Made by a program: the position numbers and the translations under genes. 64,000 nt of DNA from Rusavskia elegans (taxonomy: Eukaryota; Ascomycota; Lecanoromycetes; Teloschistales; Teloschistaceae): the NCBI GenBank assembly GCA_011316305.1, contig SAUG01000086.1:248001-312000 (forward strand), read 5' to 3'. A model generated the notes under the pieces. That model was not told the origin of the DNA. It made no database searches and saw nothing but the letters and a program-made list of their open reading frames with translations. The first letter of the stretch is position 1; each line of letters opens with the position of its first letter. Shown here in pieces: positions 13,472 to 24,183 of this stretch.

Positions 13472-14039
13472 TTTTTGATAATATATTAATATACGAATTC
13501 GCGTATATCGATAAAATTATTTTAAATCTATTACGAATTTATAATCGATCTATAATATAATTATATAGAAATTATAATTTTAGTAATAATTTCCCGCGGC
13601 TACGAATATCTTTTTTTTAATCTATTTAATATTATTAGTAAAACGTTATTTTTTATCGATTTTTTTATTTTTAGCGTTAACATCGATATATTTAAATTAT
13701 ATAATTATTAAATCACGTTTTATTTTCTTTTAATTTTAAATTTAATTAATTATACGATTCAAATATTTTTCGTTAATTTTGAAAAAAGTTAAATTAAATA
13801 GAAAAAAAATTTAGAAATTAAAACGAAAATTTTGATAAAAAAAACTAAAAACTATTTCTATAAAATCGATATAAAAAAGAAACGATTATTAAAAAAATAT
13901 AAAATTATATTTATCGTTAAATAAAAAATTGAAAAAAATTATATTCTATTAAGAAATTATATAATTATAACGAATCGAAAATATTTTAAATCGATAGATT
14001 AAAATTAGTTTATCTAATAGCTTTTATAATTAATAACTA

Positions 14040-14711
14040 ACGATATCTAATTTTACGATACGTTTAAAAATTATTATATTTAATTTACTATTCGATTCGC
14101 TAGTTATATAACGAATAAATAAATTTATTTTTTTAATAAAAATCAGATAGAATATAATTTAAATAATAATTAATAATAAACTTTTTTAATATATTTCCGA
14201 TTTTAATAATTATATTTAATCGATATATATTAAATCGTATTTAAATCGAATTTCGAGCTTTTTAATTAATTTATATATATTAAACGTAAATATTTTTAAC
14301 GAAATAAATTTATTTATTGATATTATATATAGTAAATATAATATTTATAACGAACTAATTATATAAACCGATAATATAACTAGATATTTCGAAATCGCCG
14401 CGGCGATTTTTAAAATATAGACGGCGGATAATATTTAGATAATCTAAAATTCCGGCTAGAATACGCTAGAAAAAAAAGAAAAAAATATATTATATATAAA
14501 ATACTATTAGATTATAGCTATAGTAGACCGAATAGATATTTTTTATATAATTTATTTTAACGCGACGGTTTTAGATTTTAACGAAAGTAAAATTATCGTA
14601 GGTATAGCCCTCTAGTTTTAGGCTTCGATAATCCCGGTGTACGGCGATACTTCAGAAGCGGATCTCGTCAAGGCCATGGACTTGGATACCTTCTATCCGG
14701 GAAACTCGTAG
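14040..14711 (+). pseudogene. Possible RIP-decayed coding remnant crossing the RIP boundary
   Basis: Reading plus-strand codons back from the TAG at 14709-14711, the only internal stops are TAG or TAA, which RIP makes from CAG or CAA. The non-RIPed last ~30 codons read sensibly (VYGDTSEADLVKAMDLDTFY). Upstream the frame gives stretches such as DNITRYFEIAAAIFK. If real, this would be the 3' end of a gene pointing inward from the left end of the insert, where giant fungal transposons keep their recombinase gene. However, a minus-strand frame through the same RIPed DNA also looks protein-like, and I recognise no family. Confidence 0.25.
14613..14620 (+). repeat. Direct repeat TAGTTTTA at right edge of the RIP block
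   Basis: It is identical to 3791-3798 and sits where base composition returns to normal. Confidence 0.35.
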
Positions 14712-14795
14712 AAGAAGGGAGATCTCCGGCTTTGATGGGGGGAAATTCGCTAGACTATATTAGGACTAAGGAAGCGAAAACAAACGAGCGCTTGT

Positions 14796-15158
14796 CTATT
14801 CCTTCCGGCTTTTCTTCTTTATCTGCTCATCGGCGTTCAGCCTCGCCAAATCCCTATACAACGCAGTCTTTCTGTCAGAGGTAGTATTCTTCCGCGCCTC
14901 CGCATCGTTCTTCTTCGCCTCTGCTTCTTTCTTCTGCGCCTTCGCTACCTTCTTCTGTTTCTTCGCTTCTTGGTACACCTTATCCGCCTCTTCGTACGCC
15001 TTTCCCGCCTCGCTGAACGCCTGACTCTCTTGGTCTTCTGCGGCTTCGAGTTCCTCGATGTCCGCCAGTATAGCTTCAATTGGCTCCTCCATCTCGTTGT
15101 ATTTTCGCTTCGATCCAATGATCGTAGGCAGTGTAATTGTGGGAGGAACTGCGAGCAT
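14796..15158 (-). CDS. Small coiled-coil protein (or 3' exon of a neighbour), unknown function
   Basis: The first in-frame ATG is at 15158; the open frame extends further upstream without ATG to about 15330, so an upstream exon is possible. The product is ~120 residues: a Pro/Thr-rich start, a KRKYNEMEEP basic-acidic patch, then a strongly heptad-like, highly charged helix with repeated EA(K/E) and KKEAEAKK runs to the stop at 14796. It lies ~180 bp downstream of the 360-residue gene on the same strand and could be its last exon if the stop at 15339 is spliced out. No family recognised. Confidence 0.45.
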   Translation of the reverse strand: MLAVPPTITLPTIIGSKRKYNEMEEPIEAILADIEELEAAEDQESQAFSEAGKAYEEADKVYQEAKKQKKVAKAQKKEAEAKKNDAEARKNTTSDRKTALYRDLARLNADEQIKKKSRKE

Positions 15159-15338
15159 AGATGGACGAGGAGTAGGGACTGTAAAGGTGGGAGGGTCGGA
15201 GACTGTGGACGTGGAGGGACCCGGAACTATGACCAGCTCCCTCGATGGCAAACGCAGAGCAGTTCCGGCTGGTATGGGTGGTAGGGTCGGCCGAGGCGGG
15301 TCCCGTACGAGATTCCTAGCGAACGATCAGCGGATTCT

Positions 15339-16612
15339 CTACTTAAGGAGAGAGACGAACTCCAAAGCCCATTCGCTGTTCTCCAATCCATTCTCTGGCG
15401 TCGGAGGGATTTCTACTAGCCTGACCGTTCTGAGGAAGTCCCCGTTCCTTCTCGCCCAAAGATCCAACGGCTCCTTAAAGTCTTCTCTGATATTGTGTGA
15501 AAACTCCAAATCAGCGAGAAAACGCACCACACCAGGCCAGACCCATCCATAGCGATTTAAGCGACCTGGCGTAAAATCCCGGTTGGTTCTTACAACCGCA
15601 ATCCGGAATTCCTTACCCTCAAAATCTGAGGACAGCGTTGCCAGAGGGAATTTGGAGGGGACGGGTGGCTTATCGTCTTCGGTCCCATCGCCTTCCTCGG
15701 TATCCTCTTCCATACCAGTGATCCCGTCGTCGTCGTTGACCTCACCACTATCCTTGCTACCCTCTACTATATTGTCCGTAGGCTCGTCGTCCTCAGGGTC
15801 TTCTGGAAGGCGGTTGTCCTCAATACCGTAAACAGTAGAGCATTTGAACCGGATAACGCAGATAACCAGCGGCTTCTTGCCTCCCGCAATTACCCCCAGT
15901 TTCCTTTCGCTTACGAAAACGTCCCGTAATCCTCCGAACGTGACCTTCCATCGGTACAGCTCGGGGGCGTCCACGAAGAGCTTTGGATCCTTGCCGCTGT
16001 ACTGTTCGTTGAACTGGGATACCTCGATATCTACCATCGCCGAAATCGATTAGCAGATGTCACTAAACCGTGCCAATTGTTTTTGCTGGTCGAACATTGG
16101 GTGCAGATGAAACTGATGCTAAACAGAATCCGAAATTTCGTATACTCACTGCCCTGCCGGAAGAAGATTTGCTCGACATTCCAAGGCTGATCACAATCAG
16201 TCAAAGTACCGTCGAAGAGATTCCTCTGTTATAGATAAAGGTGGGTCTTACTTCCGGCATCTCCTCCTTCGGTTGTATGGACTCGTAAGAATCCTCTACA
16301 TGAGTCCAAGCCTGGGTTGCATCCCCTCGATACTGCAAGCGCCCAAACTTGACTCGGACTGTACATCCTACAATCAGTATATCTTCTGAATGTGGAATAA
16401 CAGAATCCTGAAAACATGTTTCATAAGATTGAAGGGAATAAAATGTGCCTTACTGTGTCGTCTCTCTTGTGGGTTCGCCGAATGGTAGGTAGAAGCTGGA
16501 CCATTAGTCCATATTCCTGTAGCACTAAATGTACTTTACCTGAAGGAGGTACCAGGGACGGTCGAGGGGGCAGGGGGTGGCGGAGAATAACGGGAGGGTT
16601 CTCGTCAGCCAT
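15339..16612 (-). CDS. Acidic 360-residue protein of unknown family, partner of the helicase gene
   Basis: Four exons: 16612-16454, 16407-16252, 16225-16150 and 16030-15339. All introns have GT..AG ends and matching phases, and the coding length is exactly 361 codons. The protein starts MADENPPVILRHP. It has a globular-looking N-terminal part (YGLMVQLLPTIRR, ILIVGCTVRVKFGRLQYRG). In the middle is a very acidic linker (EDPEDDEPTDN, GMEEDTEEGDGTEDD). A conserved-looking C-terminal part follows (FRIAVVRTNRDFTPGRLNRY, WPGVVRFLADLEF). It has no signal peptide or membrane segment. It is divergently paired with the helicase gene across a symmetric promoter that contains four copies of the 25-bp dyad on its side. 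This implies joint regulation. I do not recognise the family. Confidence 0.7.
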
Positions 16613-16653
16613 CAGGACGACACTGCTCGTCAAGGGGGGGTTATATGGGTTTG

Positions 16654-16826
16654 CGAGAGTGATATAGATCACTTCTCGTCAAGGGAGGGGGACGGGTGTG
16701 TGTGTTTGCGAGAGTGATATGAATCAATTCTCGTTAGGAGGAGGGTGTATAGGTTTGCGAGAAAGATATAGATCGGTTCTCGTTCGGGGAATAGGAAGGC
16801 CCGAGAATGATATAGATCAGTCCTCG
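16654..16826 (-). promoter_or_regulatory. Left array: four 25-bp dyad repeats upstream of the 360-residue gene
   Basis: Copies lie at 16654-16678, 16709-16733, 16758-16782 and 16802-16826, 44-55 bp apart, all oriented toward the minus-strand gene; the nearest is 42 bp from its ATG. In the gene's sense each copy reads CGAGA, two bases, TGATCTATATCA, one base, TCTCG, with small variations. Both the outer CGAGA/TCTCG and the inner TGAT/ATCA arms are symmetric, as in a protein-binding operator or a short hairpin. Confidence 0.85.
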
Positions 16827-16995
16827 TAAGGGTGAAGATAAAAGAAGAAGAAGAAGAAGGAGAAGAAGAAAAGACAAGGTAGTCTCCAGAATTTTCCTTC
16901 ACTCGACTATGTTGAATCTTAATTTTAGCCGATATTTGACGCACAAATACCCAAAATTCAAATCGGAGTCTTTTCCTTCTTCTCCTCCACCCTTA

Positions 16996-17166
16996 CGAGA
17001 ACTGATCTATATCACTTTCGCAAAGCATACACTATCCCCTTAACGAGAACCGATCTATATCTTTCTCGCAAACCTATACACCCTCCTCCTAACGAGAATT
17101 GATTCATATCACTCTCGCAAACCCACACACCCTCCTCTTGACGAGAACTGATCTATATCACTCTCG
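16996..17166 (+). promoter_or_regulatory. Right array: four 25-bp dyad repeats upstream of the helicase gene
   Basis: Copies lie at 16996-17020, 17044-17068, 17093-17117 and 17142-17166, 48-49 bp apart, ending 44 bp before ATG 17211. Same dyad and spacer family as the other two arrays. Confidence 0.87.
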
Positions 17167-17210
17167 CATAAACCACACACCCCCTCTCTTCTCTCCCCTC
17201 AGACGCAATC

Positions 17211-20200
17211 ATGCCGCCCAAAGCCACCAAAGCCGCCAAAGCCACCACAGCCACCAAAGCCGTCCCAGACAAGTATACGGCGAAGCTTGCCGGGCTGTCT
17301 TACATGGACAATTCTGGAAAAGACCCAAGAGACGAAGCGAGCTGGAAAAAGCTCGAGCAGCAGGTAGGCATCGTCGAGTTCAAGCACTCGATCCATATCA
17401 CCCAAAAGTCTGCAGCTGCGATGGTCACTCTAGACTTCGCAACTGACCAGTTTTCGGGTGGGATGGTGCGGGAGGGGAAGAGACCAAGTGATCCGATCAC
17501 GGTAGGTGACACCCAACTGCCTGCCACCCCACCATTGCATAGAATAGTCGCTGACTACTGGTAGGTGGAGTTCCGGACTGGAGTGCCTACAGTCCGCTAT
17601 GAACCGGACACCGAAGAGGCTCACAATCTGCCACTCGCTCTGGTGTACAAGAGCTTCCAGTGTATCCGGCTCGCCATGATGTTGAAGGACCTGACTTCGA
17701 CTGGTGGTTCCAAAGCCACCAATGCCAAGGAGATGGTCGGGCATTTGAGGGTTCTTCTGACTGGTCATGAGCGGCTTGACGTGAGTCACTACCCGTATAC
17801 TCTACAGACGAGGCTAATACACAAGTCTTCGATAGCCGAACAACCGGTGGCACAATGTCTTCCGTGTATGTTCACCCCATATTCCCACCCTCGTCGTGTC
17901 AGAAATCAACAGTCGGTACCTCAATTTGGTATCCATGCTATCGACTGCTTTGATGTCACTGAAGAGTTACTAAAATAATCGGGAGCTCGTCTGGCGGCTG
18001 CCTGAGTGGCTCACGTTGCGATTGACATCTGACACGACGAGACACTCTTGCAGAAGACCGAGGCTAACATTACTTGACCTGTAGACAGATTATACGGCCC
18101 TGAACCTCGAGAGTAAAGCTCAAGAGGCGCAGCTGGGGAGATTCAAGAGGTAAGGCAATTATTGGGGCTCTTATACCCGAATTATGCCCAGTCAACATAT
18201 GAGATATGGTTCCAATGCTCGAGCGTGGTTCCCAAACCCTTTAAGCTCCTTAGTCGTGTTCTCAGAACTCAAAACTCTACAATAGCTCCTTACGAAGACT
18301 TGCTGACTCTGAATGTACTATAGCTGCCGTATCGTCACCAGCCCCAACAAAACAGGCAAAGCTCTGATTGGCCATGTCTACTTCGCCAAGGCTGGGAGCG
18401 TCAAGGACAAAGACGATGACGAAGACGACGTTGAAGATGTTCTCGCGTCTAGGATTGGGCAAAGCTTCTTCGTGAACTCGTCCAAGTTGCTCCCTACCGA
18501 CGACGAGACGTTAAAGAAGCACAGCATCTTGGGCACGGCGCAGACCGAGGGATGGGAGCTTTCGGTTTCGAAAAATCCCGATGATTCCGATGCTGATGTC
18601 GTTGGGACTTTCGCCAACAGTAAGTCAATTTCAGGAGCTGTTATTACCCAACCCTCCCCAACTCAAGCGTGGTTCCAAAACCATCTGAGCTCTTGAGACA
18701 TGTTCTGAGAACTCTACAATATCTCTTCAAGCAGACTTGCTGACTTCGAAATTTACTATAGCCTTCCCCAAGGGCGACATCAAAAACTTCGTTGGTGAAG
18801 ACCGCGGAGTCACACTGGATCCTATCTTTCAAGATGTTCAAGGACAACGTCAACGGTTTTCGATCTCGAAGTTTGGTCAGAACCTCGACAACGAAAGCAA
18901 GAAGCTGAGAGGCTTCTTCGTCGACCCGAACAAGGAGGGGCAGCCAAAGTCGAAGCTTCCGGTCGACATGCTCTTCAGTGGCCCGGAATGCGAAACCGAC
19001 AAGAACGAACTCCCCGCCGGTGATATAGGAGCCTTGGCGGATATCGTCGACCAGCTGGATCCGACCCAGACAGAGGCCTTTGTGAACGCCTTGAACCACG
19101 CAATCTCGGTTGCACAAGGGCCCCCCGGCACAGGTAAAAGCAGGCTGATCGGAGCCATCATACGGGCCTTGATTGTGAAAGGGGAGAAGATCGCCGCAAC
19201 AGCTTCATCGAGTAAGTATTTAATCCTTGTATGACTCCGTCGATGGTTGCAAGCTAATGGAAATGCGACCAGATGTTGCTGTAAATAATCTACTCGACGC
19301 CGCTGTCTCGTTTTGGAAGCTGGTCCTGCCAGATATCCCGCCTCCGTTCACCCGGATCTTTAGTGAGGCGCAAATTCTTAGCCAATGGGCAATGGGCGAG
19401 TTGGACGTCCTGAACTCTCCATACCATCTAGACCAGCTCAGATATCGACGGGCTATCCAGGAACCTGAGAGATGGACTGGATATCTCAATGGACGCCAGG
19501 AACTCGCTGCCAATGGGATCATAGACAGTAAGGATCTCTACAAAGCCTACAAGAAGGCCGCCAAGGACTTGAGTAGCAAAGTCCTAGAGGCTGACATCAT
19601 GGCGGTCTTTTGCACCGTCACCGGCGCTCAGGCATCTGCGCTTTACCAGGAGGACCCCATCGATGGCAACCTGAAATGGTTCTATCCGGCAACGACGATA
19701 ATCGTCGACGAGGCGGGTACGATCTGGCGGCCGGCTTTGATGATGCTCGTCATGACGTTCCGTGATGCAGCCCGCCTTATCCTCGCTGGCGATCCTATGC
19801 AGTTGACTGGTCTGCTCCTCGACCCTAAGACCCGCTCGCTTTGGCCCAAGGCGTATCTCCAAGACGTACGTTTTACATGTCTGCCAGGTATTCTTCTAAT
19901 ATCTATACATTGCTAATCTCATGACCTAGATCATGGACCGCAAGTTTCCCAAGGTCATCCTGGGAAAGCAGTATCGGATGCATGACCGTCTATATAGTCA
20001 TACGGCCGCTATTATCTACAAGATGGTCATCGGCGCGCAAAAATTGACAAATAGCCCCTCGCCTTTCCTCCAACGCCTCCTTGCCAGCCCAATCACCGTC
20101 AATACGCCACAAGCCACTTACCAGCTTGGGTCATACACCCATTTCTTGGATGTGCCTTACGGTGTTCAGGAGACCGGCGACGGCTCAAGCAGCTTCAATG

Positions 20201-21431
20201 AAGCTGAAGTCGAAGTTGTGAACAGTCTCGTCTTGAGCCTGCTGGAACGTGGGGTCTCCAAGGGCGATGTAAGTCAACTTTCGGAGCGATTATTGCACAA
20301 TCCTTCTCAAATCAGCACTTGAGATATGGCCTCGAGACTCAAACGCGGGGCGTGAACCCGTTGAGATCTGTCCTCAGAAGTCTACCAACGTACCCTAACA
20401 CGTGCTGACTCTTTGGGTTATCATAGATCTGTGTCATGACTGGATACTCAGCACAGAAGAAGAAAATAGAAGCCGCCGCGAAAGCAAACGGTTGGGCCGG
20501 CGTCAAGATCTTGACTGTTGATTGTAAGTCAATTATCGGAGCTGTCATTACCCAAGCCTTTTTAAATCAGCATTTGAGACTTGATCTTAAGGCCCAAACG
20601 CATGTTATGAATCCTTTGGACTCTGTTTCCAGAGGTCTATTGTTTCGATCCCGGAAGAAATGCTGACTCGGATCTATATTATAGCCTCACAAGGGACCGA
20701 GCATCTTGTTGTGATCTTGAGTCTCGTCAACAGCAAGGGCCTTCCCGGTTTCATTGGCAAGAAACAGCGGGCAAACGTGGCCACGTCAAGGCAAAAAGAG
20801 GCCTTATATTTCGGTATACCTTGTAGATACTGCATGAATGAGTATCCGCTAATCACTTGATAGTTGGCAAGGAAGCTTTCTGGTTCGCAAGGATAGCGAC
20901 CAGCAAGAAATGGATGCATGAAATCCTAAAATTCATGAATACGGCGAGGTTCGGGTTTATCGCCCGTGATCAGGGACCAGCCGCTGTGTAAGTCTTATCT
21001 ATGCCGTGTAAATAAGTACCCACTAATCAATGGATAGTCAACAAACGCCGGTGCAGCAGATCAACGCTCCGCTTCAAACTCTGGCGATTGCCGACAAGCC
21101 TGCGGAGCCGAATAATAAGCAGGCAGCTATTGCAGCAATCCGCCATCAGTATGATGAAGCGATGAATCGGCTGTTAGATGAACAGCTAAAAGTTCAGGAG
21201 CCTTTGGACAATCGCATCATGGATATGGATGCAAAGAGAATGCGTGCGGAGTCTCAAGCCGACCGTGATAAGGTCGACGAGGAAATCGTCAGGCTGGATG
21301 AGGTATTGAGGGCTCGTCGGGGCGAGTGTGACCGGGCTGTGAAGGCCCTTGAGGCAGAATACGAGAGAAAAGTTCGGGAATTGGAAGGGGTGGAGGAAGA
21401 CAAGGATGATAATTTGTACAGTGCAGATTGA
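17211..21431 (+). CDS. UPF1-like superfamily 1 helicase, many exons
   Basis: The start is MPPKATKAAKATTATK at 17211, directly after the dyad array. Exons I can place: 17211-17501, 17565-17780, about 17836-17865, one or two small ones to 18149, 18324-18619, 18762-19211, 19273-19865, 19930-20268, 20427-20523, 20685-20813, 20864-20987 and 21038-21431. The helicase motifs appear in order: QGPPGTGKS (Walker A), SSNVAVNNLL across an intron (Ia), VDEAG (Walker B), GDPMQL (III), KQYRMH (IV), VMTGYSAQ, TVDSSQGTEH (V) and ANVATSRQKEALYFVG (VI). These are the UPF1/SMUBP2-type SF1B signatures. The C-terminus is a charged coiled coil. There is no UPF1 zinc-binding CH domain, so this is a relative and not the mRNA-decay factor itself. 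Its role in the element is unknown. Confidence 0.88.
18150..18323 (+). repeat. Introner-like intron A of the helicase gene (174 nt)
   Basis: It begins GTAAGGCAATTATTGGGGCT and ends TGCTGACTCTG..GTACTATAG. It shares internal blocks (ATGAGATATGG, GTGTTCTCAGAA, CTCTACAATA) with introns B, C and D, and is two to three times longer than other introns in the window. Confidence 0.85.
18620..18761 (+). repeat. Introner-like intron B of the helicase gene (142 nt)
   Basis: It begins GTAAGTCAATTTCAGGAGCT, then GTTATTACCCAA, CAAGCGTGGTTCC, TGTTCTGAGAACTCTACAAT, and ends TTGCTGACTTCG..TTACTATAG. It is clearly homologous along its length to intron A and, at both ends, to introns C and D. Confidence 0.88.
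20269..20426 (+). repeat. Introner-like intron C of the helicase gene (158 nt)
   Basis: It begins GTAAGTCAACTTTCGGAGCG, then ATTATTGCACAA, AATCAGCACTTGAGATATGG, GTCCTCAGAAGTCTAC, and ends GTGCTGACTCTT..TATCATAG. Confidence 0.86.
20524..20684 (+). repeat. Introner-like intron D of the helicase gene (161 nt)
   Basis: It begins GTAAGTCAATTATCGGAGCT, then GTCATTACCCAA, AATCAGCATTTGAGACTTG, and ends ATGCTGACTCGG..TATTATAG. It splits the helicase motif V codon run TVD-S-SQGTE. Confidence 0.88.
20814..20863 (+). repeat. Second intron family, copy 1 (50 nt)
   Basis: This intron and 20988-21037 are both exactly 50 nt. They align along most of their length (CTAATCACTTGATAG against CTAATCAATGGATAG, GAGTATCCG against AAGTACCCA). 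This suggests duplication of a short intron. Confidence 0.6.
20988..21037 (+). repeat. Second intron family, copy 2 (50 nt)
   Basis: Partner of the intron at 20814-20863; same length, similar sequence and the same branch-point-like CTAATCA 15 nt from the 3' end. Confidence 0.6.
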
Positions 21432-21960
21432 TTTTCTATTAGTAAAATGCTCCTTTTTCCACAGAATGTTAGACTTCCATTAAGGTTTGATGAAGAAAAT
21501 GTAAGCAATGTACAGGTCGTAGACAGGTTCGGCGTTCCGGACTGCATTCATGATTTTTCCTGCAAAATCACTTGGATGGAGAATGATCTAAGGTGAGCTT
21601 GATTTCATTTTCTTTAAAAAATACGGACTGCTCCACCCGCTTTCACCAGGCCCATTAGTTTGGCCCTTCAAGGCTGTATGGAATTAAGGATTGAGAGTTG
21701 ACGCTGCCTTTATCTTCCTTGTCGTTGACGCCGTCCTTCAACAATGGTTCAACCTATAGAGTGTCGAGACCTCCATCTTCTTTCTCTGGAATCCTGTTTG
21801 GCAGTCATTTCTTCTACCATTGCGACTGGCTCCTCCTCGTCGTTTTTTTTTCGTGGCCTTCCCTTATTCGGATGGAGACCAAACGGCTCCTATTTTGGTG
21901 TGGCTAAGTGGAGGTAGTGGTTGGCTGCTGGCTATAAGAGAAGAAGGAGTCGTCGCCTTT
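21432..21960. other. Helicase 3' flank with no gene seen
   Basis: Normal base composition and only short frames without conserved features. It probably contains the helicase transcript end. Confidence 0.4.
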
Positions 21961-21971
21961 GGGGCCATTGC

Positions 21972-23083
21972 TTACGCGATAGAAAGAGAGGGGAGGACGT
22001 GGTCGGGTCTTGCTTTGACCCTGTTCAGTCCTTCTTCGCCCGCTAGCTTCTTGATAAGTTTCTGTTGGCCACTGGCATCGTGGCCGTTTGCATCCGACGA
22101 GGCGAGCAAGTCCCAGCCAATTCTGAAAACACTGTGATGTTCGGTGCTTGATAGTTGTTCCTGGGGATCAGGAAAAGCTATTTCCGGGAGCGGGCTTCGT
22201 ATTCTGAATCGGCCGTGGAGGGAGTCAGACGGGTTTTTGGGGACGGTGGTAGCGGCTGATTGGAGCTGGTGGGTGGCTGCTGGGGGTGTGAATAATAGCA
22301 AGCAGTTCTCGTATTTAAGGCACATTTTGCGTGACGCAAAGAGCGAACAGGCGGTAGTTGTAACCGCCAGGGCATGTACAATTCATCAGTGTACCACATG
22401 TTCACGATCTGCGACCACGACACCACCCACAGTCACAGCGAGGCGAGTGAGCCGGCTATATCTGAAGAATACTGTATATACGGGTTATGTGAGTATCGCA
22501 CTCTGAAACCTAAAGCAACATGAGTACTGATGTAAACACCCAGACCACCGACTCATCGCTCGTACATGGTACTTCTCCTACATGGGGCGCAAGCAGAGGA
22601 AAGCTAAGATGATATTGGAAGATTGGCAGAATTCAAACAACATTGCGCGCGGAGACAGGTAATACGGGAATCCTGAAATCAAATGTGCTCTCCATCCAAC
22701 CTCACCTTCCACACTTACTATCCTCGCCCACGTCCCTCCATGCTGCTATTTGTAGGGAGAAGCAAGCCTCAAACCGACGACGATTGAACTGAGGATTCGG
22801 CGTCAGAATTCTTAGCCTCGTTCCTTCACGAGAACCAGCTTTTCAGTACGAGGAGACCGAGACCATATATTCGCCAACCCTTGGTAGACTCCACAGCGCT
22901 TGGCTGAGTATGAGAACTTCGATCCAAATCTTCATGCAGGGAATGGTCCAGTCTTGGTTTTGTGGGCTTCCCTGGATTCCCCAACAAGTGAATTTGTGAA
23001 GACACAGGAGCTGTCTTTGAGGACCTTGCGTGACACTCAGAAGCTTTGAGATCGGCGCCAGTGTATGAAGTCCGAAACAGCAA
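21972..23083 (-). pseudogene. Decayed gene-family fragment, copy 1
   Basis: Minus-strand pieces here resemble pieces at 25.9-26.3 kb and 25.0-25.2 kb. SDANGHDASGQQKLIKKLAG resembles SDARSQQRFVKKLTIEEA; LTPSTADSEYEARSRK resembles LAPSTDLEHEARFRK. The frame near 23060-22980 contains SF-VSRKVLKDSS, with an internal stop, against SFWVLRKTLTDSS. Frames are broken and the two blocks stand in opposite order relative to the other copy. I read them as remnants of a duplicated gene of unknown function. Confidence 0.45.
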
Positions 23084-24183
23084 CGGGACAAGTTTGGGTT
23101 TGTTCTTTTGCCTTTCGACCTCTTTTGCGGGACAAGAGATAATGTCGGCGAACGAGCTGCCCGAGAGTCTTGCAATCTCCTTGGTACTCGGAGCGTGGCC
23201 CCTTGAATATGGAGCGTGGCCTCTTGAATACGGATCGTAGCCTTATGAATACGGAGCGTGGTCTGGTGAATGCGGAGCGTGGCCTCTTGGATGCGGACCG
23301 TGGCGTTGCCCAAGAACAGCGATGTATGATATCCCTTGCTACCGGGCCCGAGTTGATCACCACTGGCTGGTAATATACGATTCTTTTTCTCGTATCCTCT
23401 TACAACTACCTAATATTACTACGGAATACTGTCCAGCGCACGCTCTGGATGCCAGCGGGAAAATGAAAGGATGGTAGAAAATTGGAAACGCTACTTCGAA
23501 TTCCGACCAGTGGAAATACAGTAATCTAAAGGAGCCTGAATCTGTGTAAGGCTACCACACAGGGAAGCCTATACAATATGGGCGAGGGAAGGTTCGCTGG
23601 CAATTCAGCCCAGTATTCGATCGGTCGGATGTGATAAGCGTGGGTTATGATGGGAAGGATTTGGGTATGAATTGCGGTACCGAGTCGGACTGACTTATCA
23701 CAATACGAAGGGAACGGGTGAAGCGGAATCTCTGGATCTACTCTACCAATCATAGACATTAGGTAGGCGATTGGCAAGGTCTGGCATGTGGACTTTGTCA
23801 GCCATAACCTGTGGCATCCTTGAGAAAGGGCGGTGGTGGTGGTTGCCAAGTCTGGCTTGTTCATCTCAGGTATATTAACCACTCCAGCGTGACTGAGCAT
23901 GCTTCGCGGGGAGCGGACTGGTTTCCTTTGACGTTGCTCCTGATACATAGCCCATGACAATGGATTGGAGACTGGCTGACTTCCAGAGGTAGCAGGGCCG
24001 AACACCGGGGGACTTGCCTCTTCGTGAAAGTACTATTGGCGGCTTTCGAAAGAAGACTGGACAGTAAACACGTCGGCTGAATATTCCAAATTCAATAACC
24101 AACTTTTCGCTGCTGTCCAGACTTACAGCGAATTGTTATCTGGCTCATACAGTCCACCATGTAGGATAGTGCGTGAACGACCT

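Larger units (their letters stand above)
3791..14612. repeat. RIP-degraded AT-rich block
   Basis: Starting within a base or two of the ECM14 break, the sequence becomes extremely AT-rich, with abundant TA and almost no CA/TG-rich coding sequence, and no long open frame on either strand for 10.8 kb. Around 14605-14612 it switches abruptly to normal composition. This is the footprint of repeat-induced point mutation (C to T on both strands), which acts only on duplicated DNA in ascomycetes. About 8.7 kb is a Gypsy element; the other ~2.1 kb (3791-4793 and 13472-14612) is an older repeat that the Gypsy element interrupted. Confidence 0.9.
16654..17166. promoter_or_regulatory. Bidirectional promoter built as a large inverted repeat
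   Basis: The left array (16654-16826) and right array (16996-17166) are reverse complements including their spacers. For example CCTATACACCCTCCTCCTAA lies between two dyads on the right and reappears inverted on the left. The ~170-bp centre is unique and holds a GAAGAAGAAG run. Divergent genes start at 16612 and 17211. Confidence 0.85.

Noticed and set aside
14796..15251. 151-codon reading of the coiled-coil ORF starting at 15251
   Set aside because: That start is a TTG codon; the first ATG in frame is at 15158.
16654..16826. N-terminal extension MIYITLANP of the 360-residue protein
   Set aside because: These codons are the dyad repeat itself; the same peptide appears in front of other frames wherever the repeat occurs, so it is promoter sequence.
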